From: Marinobacter sp. EhC06
GTDB lineage: Bacteria > Pseudomonadota > Gammaproteobacteria > Pseudomonadales > Oleiphilaceae
Length of the DNA: 64,000 nucleotides
Direction of reading: 5' to 3'
Assembly: GCF_001650915.1 (NCBI RefSeq)
Contig: NZ_LXYO01000001.1
Coordinates: 434,001 to 498,000, forward strand
Part shown: in pieces, positions 49,332 to 61,600 of the stretch
How positions within the stretch are numbered: the stretch's first letter is position 1
How the letters are laid out: each line of letters opens with the position of its first letter
Program-made: the position numbers and the translations under genes
Notes under the pieces: generated by a model
What the model was told of the DNA's origin: nothing
Seen by the model: the letters and a program-made list of their open reading frames with translations, nothing else
The model's database searches: none

Positions 49332-51107
49332 GCTGAGGCTGATGTCGTACACCAGGGCGATGACCACCACCGTGACGGCACCAATAAACACGTTCATTGG
49401 CAGCCCTACCCGCACGAAATCACTGAACCGGTAACCGCCGGGGCCGAACACCATCATGTTGGTCTGATACCCCAGCGGCGTTGCAAAGCTGGCCGACGCG
49501 GCCATCATGACGGCGATTACAAACGGCTCGGCAGCCACGCCCATACTGGTCGTCATTGACAGAACGATGGGGATTACCAGCACAGCGGCTGCGTTGTTGG
49601 TAATAACCTCGGTCAGCACCGACACCACCAGATAGACCAGCAGAATGGTTAACAAGACGTTGCCCTGACTGAACTCAAGAATGCCCTCGGCAACAAAGCC
49701 TGCCGCACCGGTCTGTTCAAGGGCCGCGCCCATGGCAAAGGAGGCGGCAATAGTGAGAATCACCGGCACATCCACCGATTTCTGGGCCTGGCCAACCGAG
49801 CAGCAGCCGGTCAGAATCATTCCCGCGGCGCCCAACAGGGCCGCGTTGAGCATACTCAGGGTGCCACAGGCAGCGAGGCCCACCAGCACCAACAGGATTC
49901 CCCAGGACAGCCAGGCCCGGTCATGCCGGGGCGTCTCGGTTTCCAGATCGTTGATCAGCAGAAAGTCCTTGTTATAGCGCTGACGGCTGACAAACGCGGG
50001 ACGAGCTTCCAGAAGCAGAACATCGCCGGGTTTTAGTCGAATATTCCCAAGGTTCCCGGAGACCCGCTCCCCGCCTCTGGCAACGGCCAGGACAACAGCA
50101 CCGTATCGGTCCCGGAAGCGCGCGTCCCGAATGGTCAGGCCAAGTACGTCGGATTGGGGCGACAATGCGGCCTCCACCAGCCGCCGCTCGGCCCTGTCCT
50201 TGCTCAGACTCGGCTCATCCTCGTGGACCGAGGGTACAATGCCATTAATCCGCAGAAGGTCTGAAATCGCCTGGGTATCGCCGGCAAACACCAGTCGATC
50301 GCCACCCCGAAGCCGCTCTTCCGACGGCACAGCGGTAACCACGCTGCCATCCCGCTCAATCTCGACCAGATACAGCCGTTCCAACTCCCGGAGCCCGGCC
50401 TCACCTACGGTCTTCCCGACCAGGGGGCCGTCGAACGACACCGCGACCTCCAGAGTAAATTCCCTCATGGAACCGAATTTCTGCTGGTCCTTGCGGTCCG
50501 GCAACGCTCTGGGCATAACCAGCAGGAGGGCCGCAACACCGATGATGGCCACCGGCAGTCCGACGGCCGTAATGGAGAAGATCGAGAAACCCTGCTCGCC
50601 GGTCAGTTGCTGGTACTGACCATTAACGACAAGGTTGGTGCTGGTTCCGATCAGTGTGAGGGTACCCCCGAGAATGGCGGAATAGCTCAGTGGAATCATC
50701 AATTTCGACGGCGAGATACCGATCTTACGGGACCATGCATGCACCGCAGGAATCATGGTGGCGACGACCGGGGTGTTGTTGAGAAAACCACTCAGAAGGG
50801 ATACCGGGAGCGCAATCCGGGCCTGGGCAGATCTGACAGTCTTGGGATTGCGAAGCAGGTGATGCACCAGTAGATCGACACCACCGGAATGATGAATGCC
50901 CGCTGCCACCACGAACATGGCGACGACGGTGATCAGACCACTGTTACTGAAGCCGGCAAGAGCCTGATCCGCTGAAACAATTCCGCTGGCACTGAGCACC
51001 ACAAGCACACCCATCATCACCAGATGGGGCGCAAATCGCCCTGCACTCATCAGTATCAGCGCGGTGCCTGCGAGGCCCAGCGCAAACCAGCCCTGCCAGT
51101 CCATCAA
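49326..51107 (-). CDS. SLC13/DASS-family permease with two TrkA-C domains
   Basis: 593 residues, 11 or more transmembrane helices in two halves split by a central cytoplasmic pair of RCK-C (TrkA-C) domains (about 210-285 and 300-375). Conserved SGFLNNTPVVATMIP and ITNNAAAVLVIP recall the SxNNT signature of divalent-anion/sodium symporters. Substrate could be a dicarboxylate, sulfate or another anion; it is not readable here. Confidence 0.9.
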   Translation of the reverse strand: MMDWQGWFALGLAGTALILMSAGRFAPHLVMMGVLVVLSASGIVSADQALAGFSNSGLITVVAMFVVAAGIHHSGGVDLLVHHLLRNPKTVRSAQARIALPVSLLSGFLNNTPVVATMIPAVHAWSRKIGISPSKLMIPLSYSAILGGTLTLIGTSTNLVVNGQYQQLTGEQGFSIFSITAVGLPVAIIGVAALLLVMPRALPDRKDQQKFGSMREFTLEVAVSFDGPLVGKTVGEAGLRELERLYLVEIERDGSVVTAVPSEERLRGGDRLVFAGDTQAISDLLRINGIVPSVHEDEPSLSKDRAERRLVEAALSPQSDVLGLTIRDARFRDRYGAVVLAVARGGERVSGNLGNIRLKPGDVLLLEARPAFVSRQRYNKDFLLINDLETETPRHDRAWLSWGILLVLVGLAACGTLSMLNAALLGAAGMILTGCCSVGQAQKSVDVPVILTIAASFAMGAALEQTGAAGFVAEGILEFSQGNVLLTILLVYLVVSVLTEVITNNAAAVLVIPIVLSMTTSMGVAAEPFVIAVMMAASASFATPLGYQTNMMVFGPGGYRFSDFVRVGLPMNVFIGAVTVVVIALVYDISLSL

Positions 51108-51199
51108 CGGTTCTTCCCGATCAGAAAACTGGCAGGATAACGAGTTTACGGAATACAGAGAAAGAATAAAGGATGCTGTTTATAGCACCTTATAGAATA

Positions 51200-53635
<2,436 letters not shown>

Positions 53636-53639
<4 letters not shown>

Positions 53640-56254
53640 CGATTGACCTCCAGGTTTCTCACCGGCTCAGCAGCTGTGCTCCCAGGGTTTTTTAAACGAT
53701 AGCCCTCGAAGCCGATGCGGGGCAAACCCATGGAAGCAATGGTCGGGCGCCGGAAGCTCGTGCTCAGAGTAACGCCGGTGACCCGCTCTTCCCCGATGAC
53801 GATCTTCTCTGGCAAGCCATTTACCGGGTACTCCGCACAGGCCTCACCGCTCTCACAAATAAAGCCATTGTTGTCCATGTCCGTTCCGGCCACCAGGAAA
53901 TACTCCCCGGGTTCTATGTCGTCGAAGGAGAAGCTGTAACTTCCATCGCGGGCCGTCACCACGCGCTGCTCGATGGTTTCGCGGCTTTCATCAGGACTTA
54001 CCAGCAGTACATAATGGCGACCTGCGTCTCGCTCATCAGCCAATTCCCTGAGGTCTATCGAAACTGGAACCTTCAGGGTTCCGGTTTCGCCACCAGCACT
54101 GTAGTCAATCTGAATCGTCGTCGCATAACTCTGCCCGTCAACGACATTTTCCTCCAATACCGAGACGGCCACCGAGCTCGGCAGAGAGCTGCCAGCTGAA
54201 AGCGCCGGATCGAGAGAGATCAAATTTGAATCGAAGGCAACGTTATCAACCAAGACCGATTCGCCTTCGGGATAAACGGTAAAATCAAGCTCGCTATTGA
54301 AGCGTGCCCGGTCAAACTCGATGGCAGAAGGCGAAGAAAGGACTATCGTGCTCACGGATCCGTCCAGAGCCGCGTCAACTGACTTGAGCGCATTTATCAG
54401 ACCAGCACCATATTCGGTACTGTTGCCTACGTTCTCTGTCAGCACACCGCTGGCCAACCAGGCCCGAAACTGGCCGGGAGTAACTCCCTCAGGATTTGCC
54501 CCTTTCATCAAGGCATAAACGCCTGCAACGTGCGGAGCAGCCATTGAGGTACCCTGTAATCCTGCATAGGAGCGGATAAAGTCACCACCATCATCAACCC
54601 CCCAGGTGCTGATGACCAGGTCGGCGTTACCATCCAGATTCGCGTCTCTGGTCGCATCCCCGCCCGGCGCAACAAGATCCACTGAACCACCAAAATTGGA
54701 GTATGAGGCGCGCACCTTCCCCGCATCGACTGCGCCAACGCCAATAACTCGCTCAAAGGCGGCTGGATAGGTCAACTCATCGGTACCCTGGTTGCCAGCC
54801 GCAGCGACAACCAGCTTTCCATTTGAGTCCGCCCGGTTTATGGCTGCCTCCAGAACGGTGCTGGGGCCAACGCCGCCCAGACTCAGGTTTATGACATCGA
54901 TATCGGGGTTGTCGGCAGCCCAATTTACCGCTGCGACAAGATCATCCAGAGTGCCCGCCCCATCACGCCCAAGCACTCTGACGGGCCAGAGTGTTGCCGC
55001 CGGCGCAACACCGTCCACGCCGGCCGAATCCTTGAGTGCAGCTACAATGCCGGCAACGTGGGTTCCATGGAAGTTACTGCTCTGGGGCTTACCATCGCCA
55101 GGATCTGCAGGATTGTTGTCATAGCCCAAGGGGTCATTGAACTGTGGATCGATATCCACTTCAGCAGACACATAATCGAGAATTCGTCCGGAATTGAACG
55201 GAATGACATTGGTGTCCAGGTCCAGGTGCCAATCGCCATAGGTTTGCGGAGTGGAAGTGAACAGGCCGGTGTCCATCACAGCCACTCCAACCGAGTTACC
55301 AAGGGTCGGCGCCGCTTGCCAGGCAAGGGGCGTACTGATGAGAGGCAGATTCCATTGCAAAGATGACAGATCGCGGTCCGCCTGAGCCCGGTAGATATAG
55401 TTTGGCTCTGCCACCTGCACGCCCGGCTGCGACTTCAGACTGGTAATCCAACGAAGCGTCTGGTCCCGCAAGGCCCCGGAAGCGCTGGACGATTGGGAAG
55501 CGACGGCACCAACAGGTTCACGCCTTACTAGCCAGGCTCCCTGCCCCAGTGATTTCGCAGAGGAGGCCGACAAAGCTCCTGCGAGGCCCTGCGGATCCAG
55601 GCGCCCCTGCTCTTGCGGCGACATCACCACAATGGCCTCGTCCGGAACAAACTCCGGCTGGCTGTAATAGGAGCTCGAAAAATTGGTGACGCCGGTTGTC
55701 GAAACAGACAGCACGTACCGGAATGGACCGCCACCGGCTGTTCGAAGACTTATTTCCGCGGGCCCTTCTGCGGGTGCAGTGACCATCAAGGCTGTATCGC
55801 CGGCACCGGAATCTGAGTCCGAGGCGCCGCTCTGATCAACCGACAGGCTAATCGAGGGGGCTAAAAAATCAGAATCCCTGAAAACCTGAACGGTAATCGT
55901 GCTGCCCGCTGCGAGATCCGCGCGGAATGTATCCTGCTCGTCAGCGAAATACTCGAAGATAAACTCGCCGGAATCGGGGTAGATGCCTGAAGTAGCGCTC
56001 AAATAACCACCCAGAATACCTGTTGAAGGCACTAACTGGGCGGTACTGAAAGAATCGTTGGACACTGCTTCATTGACCCGACTGTCATCAGCCGTATCCG
56101 AATCCACTCGCGTTCCACTTTCGATAGAAATAGTTCCGCCGAGCCCGGGCTCCTGCGAATCGAGGCTGTCGCCACCGCCGCCACCTCCGCAACCCACGAG
56201 GAGGAATAGAGCTGAAAAAACTGAGATCAATTTTGATGAGACACCAAAAGACAT
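53636..56254 (-). CDS. S8 subtilisin-like serine protease, lipoprotein
   Basis: 872 residues. Lipobox LLVGC (Cys22) followed by a glycine run; PPC-like beta domain (about 95-188); inhibitor-I9-like propeptide (205-290); peptidase S8 with catalytic Asp328 (MDTG), His396 (HGTHVAG), oxyanion Asn488 and Ser570 (GTSMAAPHVAG); then beta-rich C-terminal domains. It is likely anchored to a membrane facing the periplasm or exterior. The triad is complete, so activity is expected. The downstream PrcB-like lipoprotein overlaps by four bases. Confidence 0.93.
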
Positions 56255-56364
56255 AAGTCAGGCCACTGGCAGAAGATCGATTTTATTTCCTAGGGTATAA
56301 CAAACACGTTCCTTGCGAGTGTTCGGTTTCGTTCAAACTACGTTTCCTCTTGTATTCCAGATGC

Positions 56365-56396
56365 AAAAAAACCGCCTGGAGTTTCCCTCAGGCGGC
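56365..56396 (-). terminator. terminator of the TRAP-like operon
   Basis: On the minus strand CCGCCTGA (56396-56389) and CAGGCGG (56378-56372) pair and lead into a seven-base T run, 22 bases after the permease stop codon. Confidence 0.88.
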
Positions 56397-56417
56397 CTTC
56401 TTTATCTCACTTCAACA

Positions 56418-58469
56418 TTACAACGCGTAGAACAGCATCGGCACAAAGGCCACGAACAACAGTGTGGGGCCCATCACGGCCAGGGGCAGCAGCAACCGCT
56501 CATAGCGATGCCAGAAGGAACCTGTGCGCTCTGCCGCCAGCACTTCGGTCTCGCCCACCACCTGGCGGGTGAGCAGGTGGTTCAGCGCCACTGGCGGGCT
56601 CAGGTAACCGAGCTCAAATGCCACCAGACACACAATCCAGAAGTGCAGCGGATCAATACCCAGCTGGATCGCCGGCTGGGCAATGGTCGCCGACACCAGG
56701 ATTACCGCGCCGAACGGGTCCATGACCATGCCTATTACTGTGAGCATCACGACGATCACCAGCATGGCGATCCAGGGACTGGTCAGGTCTTCCGGGAAGA
56801 GCGCGTGAACGATATCGGAGCGCTCCAGGATTCCCCCCAGGCAGATGGAAAACCCGATCAACGCCAGCAGCGCGCCAATGTGCACTGCCGAATCGCTGGC
56901 AGCAGCCGAGCTGCGTGCCCAGAACACCTGGGAACGGGTCTGGCCATGCTCACCACGACTCCGGCCGGAATCCAGCAACACCAGCGCGAGCATTACCAGC
57001 GGCAGGATCAAAGGAGCGCTGTACTCGTTGAACTTCAAGCCGAGAACAACCCAGATCGACAGGATAACCAGAGCTGCCACGGCCACATAAGGCAGCAGGG
57101 CCCGGCTTTCCGAGAGAGCCGCACGGAAAGCGCCGGGCGCCGGACGAGGCTTCCAGTTTCCCTGGGTCTTGCAGACAATCAGTGAAAACAGCGTTGCCGA
57201 CATGATGAAGACCCAGAAACCCCAGCTGTACATCTCAGTGGTTGTCACTTCCTTATTGAGAGCCGCCACAACAACGATCAGCAGGCACGGGTTGAGCACC
57301 ACGCCGAGGCTTCCGGACATGGCCGTCGTTGCCAGGGAAAGCTGCCGCCCTGCCCCGGCTCGTCGCAGCTCGTCATACACAACACCACCCACGGCCAGGA
57401 TGAAAATGCCCGATGCGCCGGTGAACGCGGTGGGAAACGCCGTTGCGAAGATAATCACCGAAGCCAGCATCGGCGCTGGCAGATTAAAAGGTTTGATGAG
57501 ATTGAGCAGGAGCTCGGGAATCCTGGTCTGCTTCAGCATCATGCCCACCAGCACATAAAGGCCGATATTGATGAACATGGATGACAGGTTGGACATCATT
57601 CCAAAGTAGATCGCCAGGCCCGAGGCATACCCGTCTACCAGGAAGAAATAACTCATGGCGATCAGGCCCATGGCACAGTACAGAGGAATCACCAGACCGG
57701 ACGAGACGGAAAGACCGCCGGGGCGGATACGTTCCGGAACGTTCAGGAAGCGCACTGCATTGATCACCATGAAGAGGCCGAAGACCCCGCCCCAGGCATA
57801 TTGAAGGCTCATCGTACCGTCCGAACCCGGCGACGTGGCCAGCTTGCCCAGGTAAGCGTTAAGCGACAGCACCATCAGACCATTAACCACAAACTGCACA
57901 CCCTGGCTCAGCCGCCATTCTGCTCGATTGCGGGGCAGGCGCAACGCTATGTGGTCCGTGTCCAGCGCAGCGATTGCCGCAGCCATCGCGAACATCGCAA
58001 TGAACAGGTACTTGGTTAGCTCAATGTTCTCCAGCAGGAAGTTCGCAAGTCCCTGCTCTACCGTCTTGAACGCCCCTAGGGCTGGCGTAGCGTGGGCCAG
58101 GTTCTGTTCATAGACGTCGTATTGCTGCTGGCAGAGTTCCAGATTGCTCTGTAGCGATTTGCGGATGGCATCGGGATTGGGCGGTGAGCTGAACAGATCA
58201 TCGGGGTCGGGCTTGTAATTGGCCACCCGGCGAGCCACTTCGGCATCAACATCCATTTCCAGCTGACAGGACGGCTCTGTCGCATCGGGATTCAGCAGAT
58301 AATAGTTCGGCCAGGTCTGTTCTCCGACCCAGAGCAACCGGGAATGGAGCGAGTTGCCCATCCCCAGCAGTAGGGTAAACAGCAGGAGAAGCAGCAGAAC
58401 CGCCCCGTACATGCGATGTACGGGGTATAGGGTCCGTGCTGCCGGAGCGGTAATTGCTCGCCAGTTCAT
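56418..58469 (-). CDS. TRAP transporter permease, fused small and large subunits
   Basis: 683 residues, about 15 or more helices. One TM (20-37) is followed by an unusual polar loop (about 45-130) with two Cys (PSCQLEMDVD and LELCQQQYD), then four helices like DctQ and a large DctM-like part with GASGIFILAVGG and SPPVALNHLLTRQ. Secondary-type uptake with the binding protein upstream; substrate unknown. The N-terminal loop is not in ordinary DctQM fusions I know. Confidence 0.85.
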   Translation of the reverse strand: MNWRAITAPAARTLYPVHRMYGAVLLLLLLFTLLLGMGNSLHSRLLWVGEQTWPNYYLLNPDATEPSCQLEMDVDAEVARRVANYKPDPDDLFSSPPNPDAIRKSLQSNLELCQQQYDVYEQNLAHATPALGAFKTVEQGLANFLLENIELTKYLFIAMFAMAAAIAALDTDHIALRLPRNRAEWRLSQGVQFVVNGLMVLSLNAYLGKLATSPGSDGTMSLQYAWGGVFGLFMVINAVRFLNVPERIRPGGLSVSSGLVIPLYCAMGLIAMSYFFLVDGYASGLAIYFGMMSNLSSMFINIGLYVLVGMMLKQTRIPELLLNLIKPFNLPAPMLASVIIFATAFPTAFTGASGIFILAVGGVVYDELRRAGAGRQLSLATTAMSGSLGVVLNPCLLIVVVAALNKEVTTTEMYSWGFWVFIMSATLFSLIVCKTQGNWKPRPAPGAFRAALSESRALLPYVAVAALVILSIWVVLGLKFNEYSAPLILPLVMLALVLLDSGRSRGEHGQTRSQVFWARSSAAASDSAVHIGALLALIGFSICLGGILERSDIVHALFPEDLTSPWIAMLVIVVMLTVIGMVMDPFGAVILVSATIAQPAIQLGIDPLHFWIVCLVAFELGYLSPPVALNHLLTRQVVGETEVLAAERTGSFWHRYERLLLPLAVMGPTLLFVAFVPMLFYAL

Positions 58470-58484
58470 GATGGTTCCGCCCTG

Positions 58485-59495
58485 TTATTCGCGGTTGGCC
58501 GCGGTGCACTCGGCTGCTGCAGGGTTACTTGCACAGCGGATCTTGCTGAGCAGCCCCATCATTTTCGGGTGATACACATCCGGCGCCCCGTTCAGGCCAT
58601 CGCGCATCTCGATCCGGTTCTCCCGGAACATTTCCTGATAGCCGCGGATGTCTTTTTCAGGAATGCGCACCCATTTTTCTTCGGGAATGGCTGCTTCCTG
58701 GCCTTCAATCAGCCCCATGGCCTGAGGAAACATATTCCAGGCAACCTCACGGGCTTTCTGGGCGGTGTCGTCGTCCAGCACGTCATCACGGGCAACCATC
58801 TGAAGCGTCAGCTGTGCCAGCGGATAGTCCACAACCCCGCCGGTTTCGCCGATGCCCTTATAGAGTTCCAGAGCTTCGTAAGCAAAAGCCGGCGCATAGG
58901 CGGTATCCACCGAACCGTTGTTAAATTTGCCGGCGAAGTTGGTGATGTCAGAGGGCACGACCGTGGCCTTGACGAAGTTCACCATGTGAATCGCGTCTTT
59001 CTGATAGTCGAGGGTCGCCATCCGCTTGCCCGCCAGCTCACCGGCGGTATCAATACTGCGATCATTTACAAACAGGTAACCGGCACCCACTGGTATGATC
59101 CCGAGCACTTCGTACCCGTTATCCTTCATCAATGGCGCAGCTTTCGGTTGTGCCAGCGTGGCCAACAAGGTTTTCAGGTTGTCGTAGGTGGGCAGCGCCC
59201 CCACAGCGCTGATGCTGCCCGTGAACTTGTTGAATGGACGAATCCGGATGTCCGTGGCGGCAACGGCATCGCATTGTCCGGCGTTAAAATCACCGATCGC
59301 CACGCCCTCATCGGTGTAGGGTTTCAGCTCGAAATCCACGCCGTGGCCCTTCATCTCTAGCGCATAGTCTTTGACGAAGTTGTAGAAGTCGCCATTGGCG
59401 CCGATTACATCGAACACGCACATGGAAACAGACTGTGCCGATGCCAGCGGAGCGGCGGCCACAAGGGCCATGGCAGCGAGGGATTTGCGGATCAT
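58485..59495 (-). CDS. TRAP-type solute-binding protein (AdeT-like)
   Basis: 336 residues, signal peptide MIRKSLAAMALVAAAPLASA. The sequence VSMCVFDVIGANGDFYNFVKDYALEM and VDTAYAPAFAYEALELYKG matches the putative solute-binding family that includes proteins once misnamed AdeT efflux components. The first Cys of the mature chain (MCVFD) may pair with one of the two C-terminal Cys (IRCASN, AECTA). Lies 15 bases upstream of the permease. Confidence 0.87.
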   Translation of the reverse strand: MIRKSLAAMALVAAAPLASAQSVSMCVFDVIGANGDFYNFVKDYALEMKGHGVDFELKPYTDEGVAIGDFNAGQCDAVAATDIRIRPFNKFTGSISAVGALPTYDNLKTLLATLAQPKAAPLMKDNGYEVLGIIPVGAGYLFVNDRSIDTAGELAGKRMATLDYQKDAIHMVNFVKATVVPSDITNFAGKFNNGSVDTAYAPAFAYEALELYKGIGETGGVVDYPLAQLTLQMVARDDVLDDDTAQKAREVAWNMFPQAMGLIEGQEAAIPEEKWVRIPEKDIRGYQEMFRENRIEMRDGLNGAPDVYHPKMMGLLSKIRCASNPAAAECTAANRE

Positions 59496-59553
59496 ATCGA
59501 CCTCCGGGTCATTCTTGTGTTTGTCAGTTTTCAGAGGATGTCGGCAACCTGCC

Positions 59554-60618
59554 TTAGAGCAGGTCGTCCAGATTCATGGTTTCGACGTTGTCGGTTTGCC
59601 GCTCGGGGCTCATCCTGCCGAAGAAGGATTGCGGCGTTCGATAGCCGTAATTGGCGGTCCAGTGTTTGTCAGAAGAGAAACGCACCACGCCCGCCGCGAC
59701 TTCATCCACCAGACGATACTCGTCCCAGACCTCCATAGTTGCATCGGCCGCGGCAAAACTGGCGATGGCTTGCTCAAGCTTTTCCGGGCGACCAAAGGTT
59801 TCGGCGGCGACCGCTTGAAGCGCGTGCGGAACCCGCATGCCTTTTTCAACCCCCAGTTCCCGGCTGTGCTCAAGCACCTGCCAGGGGTCCGGCGCCAGAG
59901 CCGGACGGGTGTCGGGCAGGAGCAGCCAGACCAGGGCCCGGATGGCGTTTGGCATACCGCCCCACTTTTCATTGTCCAGACAGGTAGCGGCACGCTCGGC
60001 CTGGGGAGCGATATTCCTGGGGACTCCGGCCATGGCGCCGGAATTGGCATCGTTTACGATTGCCTGCATACCGGTCAGCAAGCCCAGCAGGAAGGTGATT
60101 TCGTCCTGTTCGGTGAACAGAAAGGGGCACTCGAGGGGTTCAGCAGCGGGATCGAACTCGTAGGCGGCCATTGCTCGCTTAAAGGAGGCATACCGGCGTT
60201 TCGCGGTCAGCGCATTCAATCGCTTTGCCACTTCCCTGGCGTCCTTTGCCGCTTTCACATCTCCCTCATAATCCGCTCTGAGATAGGCGAGCTCAGCTTC
60301 CCAGGCCTTGTACTCGGCACAGTTGCCTGCCAGAAGCATCAACAGGGAGCCGGTGGTGTCAGGTGCATCGGTGACCCGCGAGAAGGAATAGAGCAGCGGA
60401 TCCACGCCCTCGCCCAGCGCACACGCCATCTGGGTGTCGGACATCTGCAACACGTAGGGCGTGGCTTCGCCCTCCGAGTAATTGGAGAGTACAACGCCGG
60501 TGGTGGTGTAGATGGGATTTGCCGAGCATCCTGCGAGAACGACAACCGCCGCCAGCGAGAGAGCCTTGAGGCGAGCCGCAATAAGGTGCGGTCCGAGCTT
60601 TGCCAGAGAGGAGATCAT
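59554..60618 (-). CDS. lipoprotein, TRAP T-component (TAtT)-like
   Basis: 354 residues, lipobox VVLAGC (Cys31). The mature protein is all-helical, with MACALGEGVDPLLYSFSRVTD and AKDAREVAKRLNALTAKRRY, similar to TPR-type T components known from Treponema (Tp0956), which form a trimer with the binding protein. First gene of the operon with the binding protein and permease, so a periplasmic ligand-handling role is likely. Confidence 0.72.
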   Translation of the reverse strand: MISSLAKLGPHLIAARLKALSLAAVVVLAGCSANPIYTTTGVVLSNYSEGEATPYVLQMSDTQMACALGEGVDPLLYSFSRVTDAPDTTGSLLMLLAGNCAEYKAWEAELAYLRADYEGDVKAAKDAREVAKRLNALTAKRRYASFKRAMAAYEFDPAAEPLECPFLFTEQDEITFLLGLLTGMQAIVNDANSGAMAGVPRNIAPQAERAATCLDNEKWGGMPNAIRALVWLLLPDTRPALAPDPWQVLEHSRELGVEKGMRVPHALQAVAAETFGRPEKLEQAIASFAAADATMEVWDEYRLVDEVAAGVVRFSSDKHWTANYGYRTPQSFFGRMSPERQTDNVETMNLDDLL

Positions 60619-60822
60619 ATTTCACCCTGCATCACGTTGTTTTTGTTTGGCCGATCTGAACTCGGTTTTTGTCAACGGGTGCAAGAATGCGGTGAAAACT
60701 GTCCTACAAAAATGGCTCGAATGCCGATTTTGTTATGCCGATCGGGCCAATGGCCCGGAAGGAAATGGATTTCACAAGATTTTCTTGACTTAAAACAATG
60801 ACTTTTGAAAATACCAGTCCGC

Positions 60823-61434
60823 TTACAGTGCCATCATCGCCATCACCTGATCGGTCAGGCCATCCAGTGTCAGGCCTCCCCGCTCCGGCTTGTACCAGGT
60901 TACGGTCCAGCTGAGGGCGCCAGTCAACATCCTTCGAACAACGAAGGGATCCGCCTCCAGAGCACCTTCACGTTTCAGCGATTCCAGTACATCCAGCCAG
61001 AGCTTCTCGTAGATATCCCGGAGTTCCAGCACTTCAACCTGGGAAGCGGCCGACAGACTCCGCCATTCGAATACCAATACCGCCATAGCCTCACCGGTCT
61101 GGCCATTGATCGACTCCAGCTCGGCACGGACCAGACCCCGCAGCTTCTCTCTGTTGGTATCGGCAGCCTCCAGAGCCGCCTGCATGAGCGCCGTATTCAG
61201 CCGGATGGTTTCGACCATCACCGCTTTGAGAATCTCTTCCTTGGTCCGGAAGTGATGAAACAGGCTGCCGGACTGAATACCGACGGCGGCTGCCAGATCG
61301 CGAACTGTGGTCCGTTCATAGCCTTTTTCCCGGAACAGCCGGGCGGCCTCAGTAAGCAGGCGGCCGCGGGCACCACTGGGGTCTGACACAAGGTTTTCGG
61401 CGATCAGGGACTGGAGGATCTGGTTCTGGCTCAC
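60823..61434 (-). CDS. TetR family transcriptional regulator
   Basis: 203 residues: N-terminal helix-turn-helix (about 27-66) with TTVRDLAAAVGIQSGSLFHHF, and a divergent ligand-binding domain that may accept an acyl-CoA or terpenoid-like effector. It is divergent from the AtuA-like gene; a 7-bp-armed palindrome between them is its probable operator. Confidence 0.93.
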   Translation of the reverse strand: MSQNQILQSLIAENLVSDPSGARGRLLTEAARLFREKGYERTTVRDLAAAVGIQSGSLFHHFRTKEEILKAVMVETIRLNTALMQAALEAADTNREKLRGLVRAELESINGQTGEAMAVLVFEWRSLSAASQVEVLELRDIYEKLWLDVLESLKREGALEADPFVVRRMLTGALSWTVTWYKPERGGLTLDGLTDQVMAMMAL

Positions 61435-61487
61435 TAACGCTATCCGGTTGGCATAAGAGGCCTTTAATTCTACCTCAAACTTGCCTA

Positions 61488-61517
61488 TTTACAAACCAAG
61501 CGCTTGCTTGGTATTGT
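61488..61517 (+). promoter_or_regulatory. promoter of the AtuA-like gene with TetR operator
   Basis: -35 TTTACA (61488-61493), 18-base spacer, -10 TATTGT (61512-61517). The palindrome ACCAAGC-GCTT-GCTTGGT (61495-61512) fills the spacer, so a bound TetR dimer would exclude RNA polymerase. It could regulate both divergent genes. Confidence 0.6.
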
Positions 61518-61600
61518 CAGGTTCATCGTGAGACAAAACCGCGATTGCCGCAGGTATCGAACCGGCAACCATAGACAGGGCATAGACAAGGCAAAGGAAC

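Noticed and set aside
60619..60822. Sigma-54 or strong sigma-70 promoter upstream of the TRAP-like operon
   Set aside because: TTGACA is present on the minus strand but no -10 box lies at proper distance, and no GG-N10-GC element was found.
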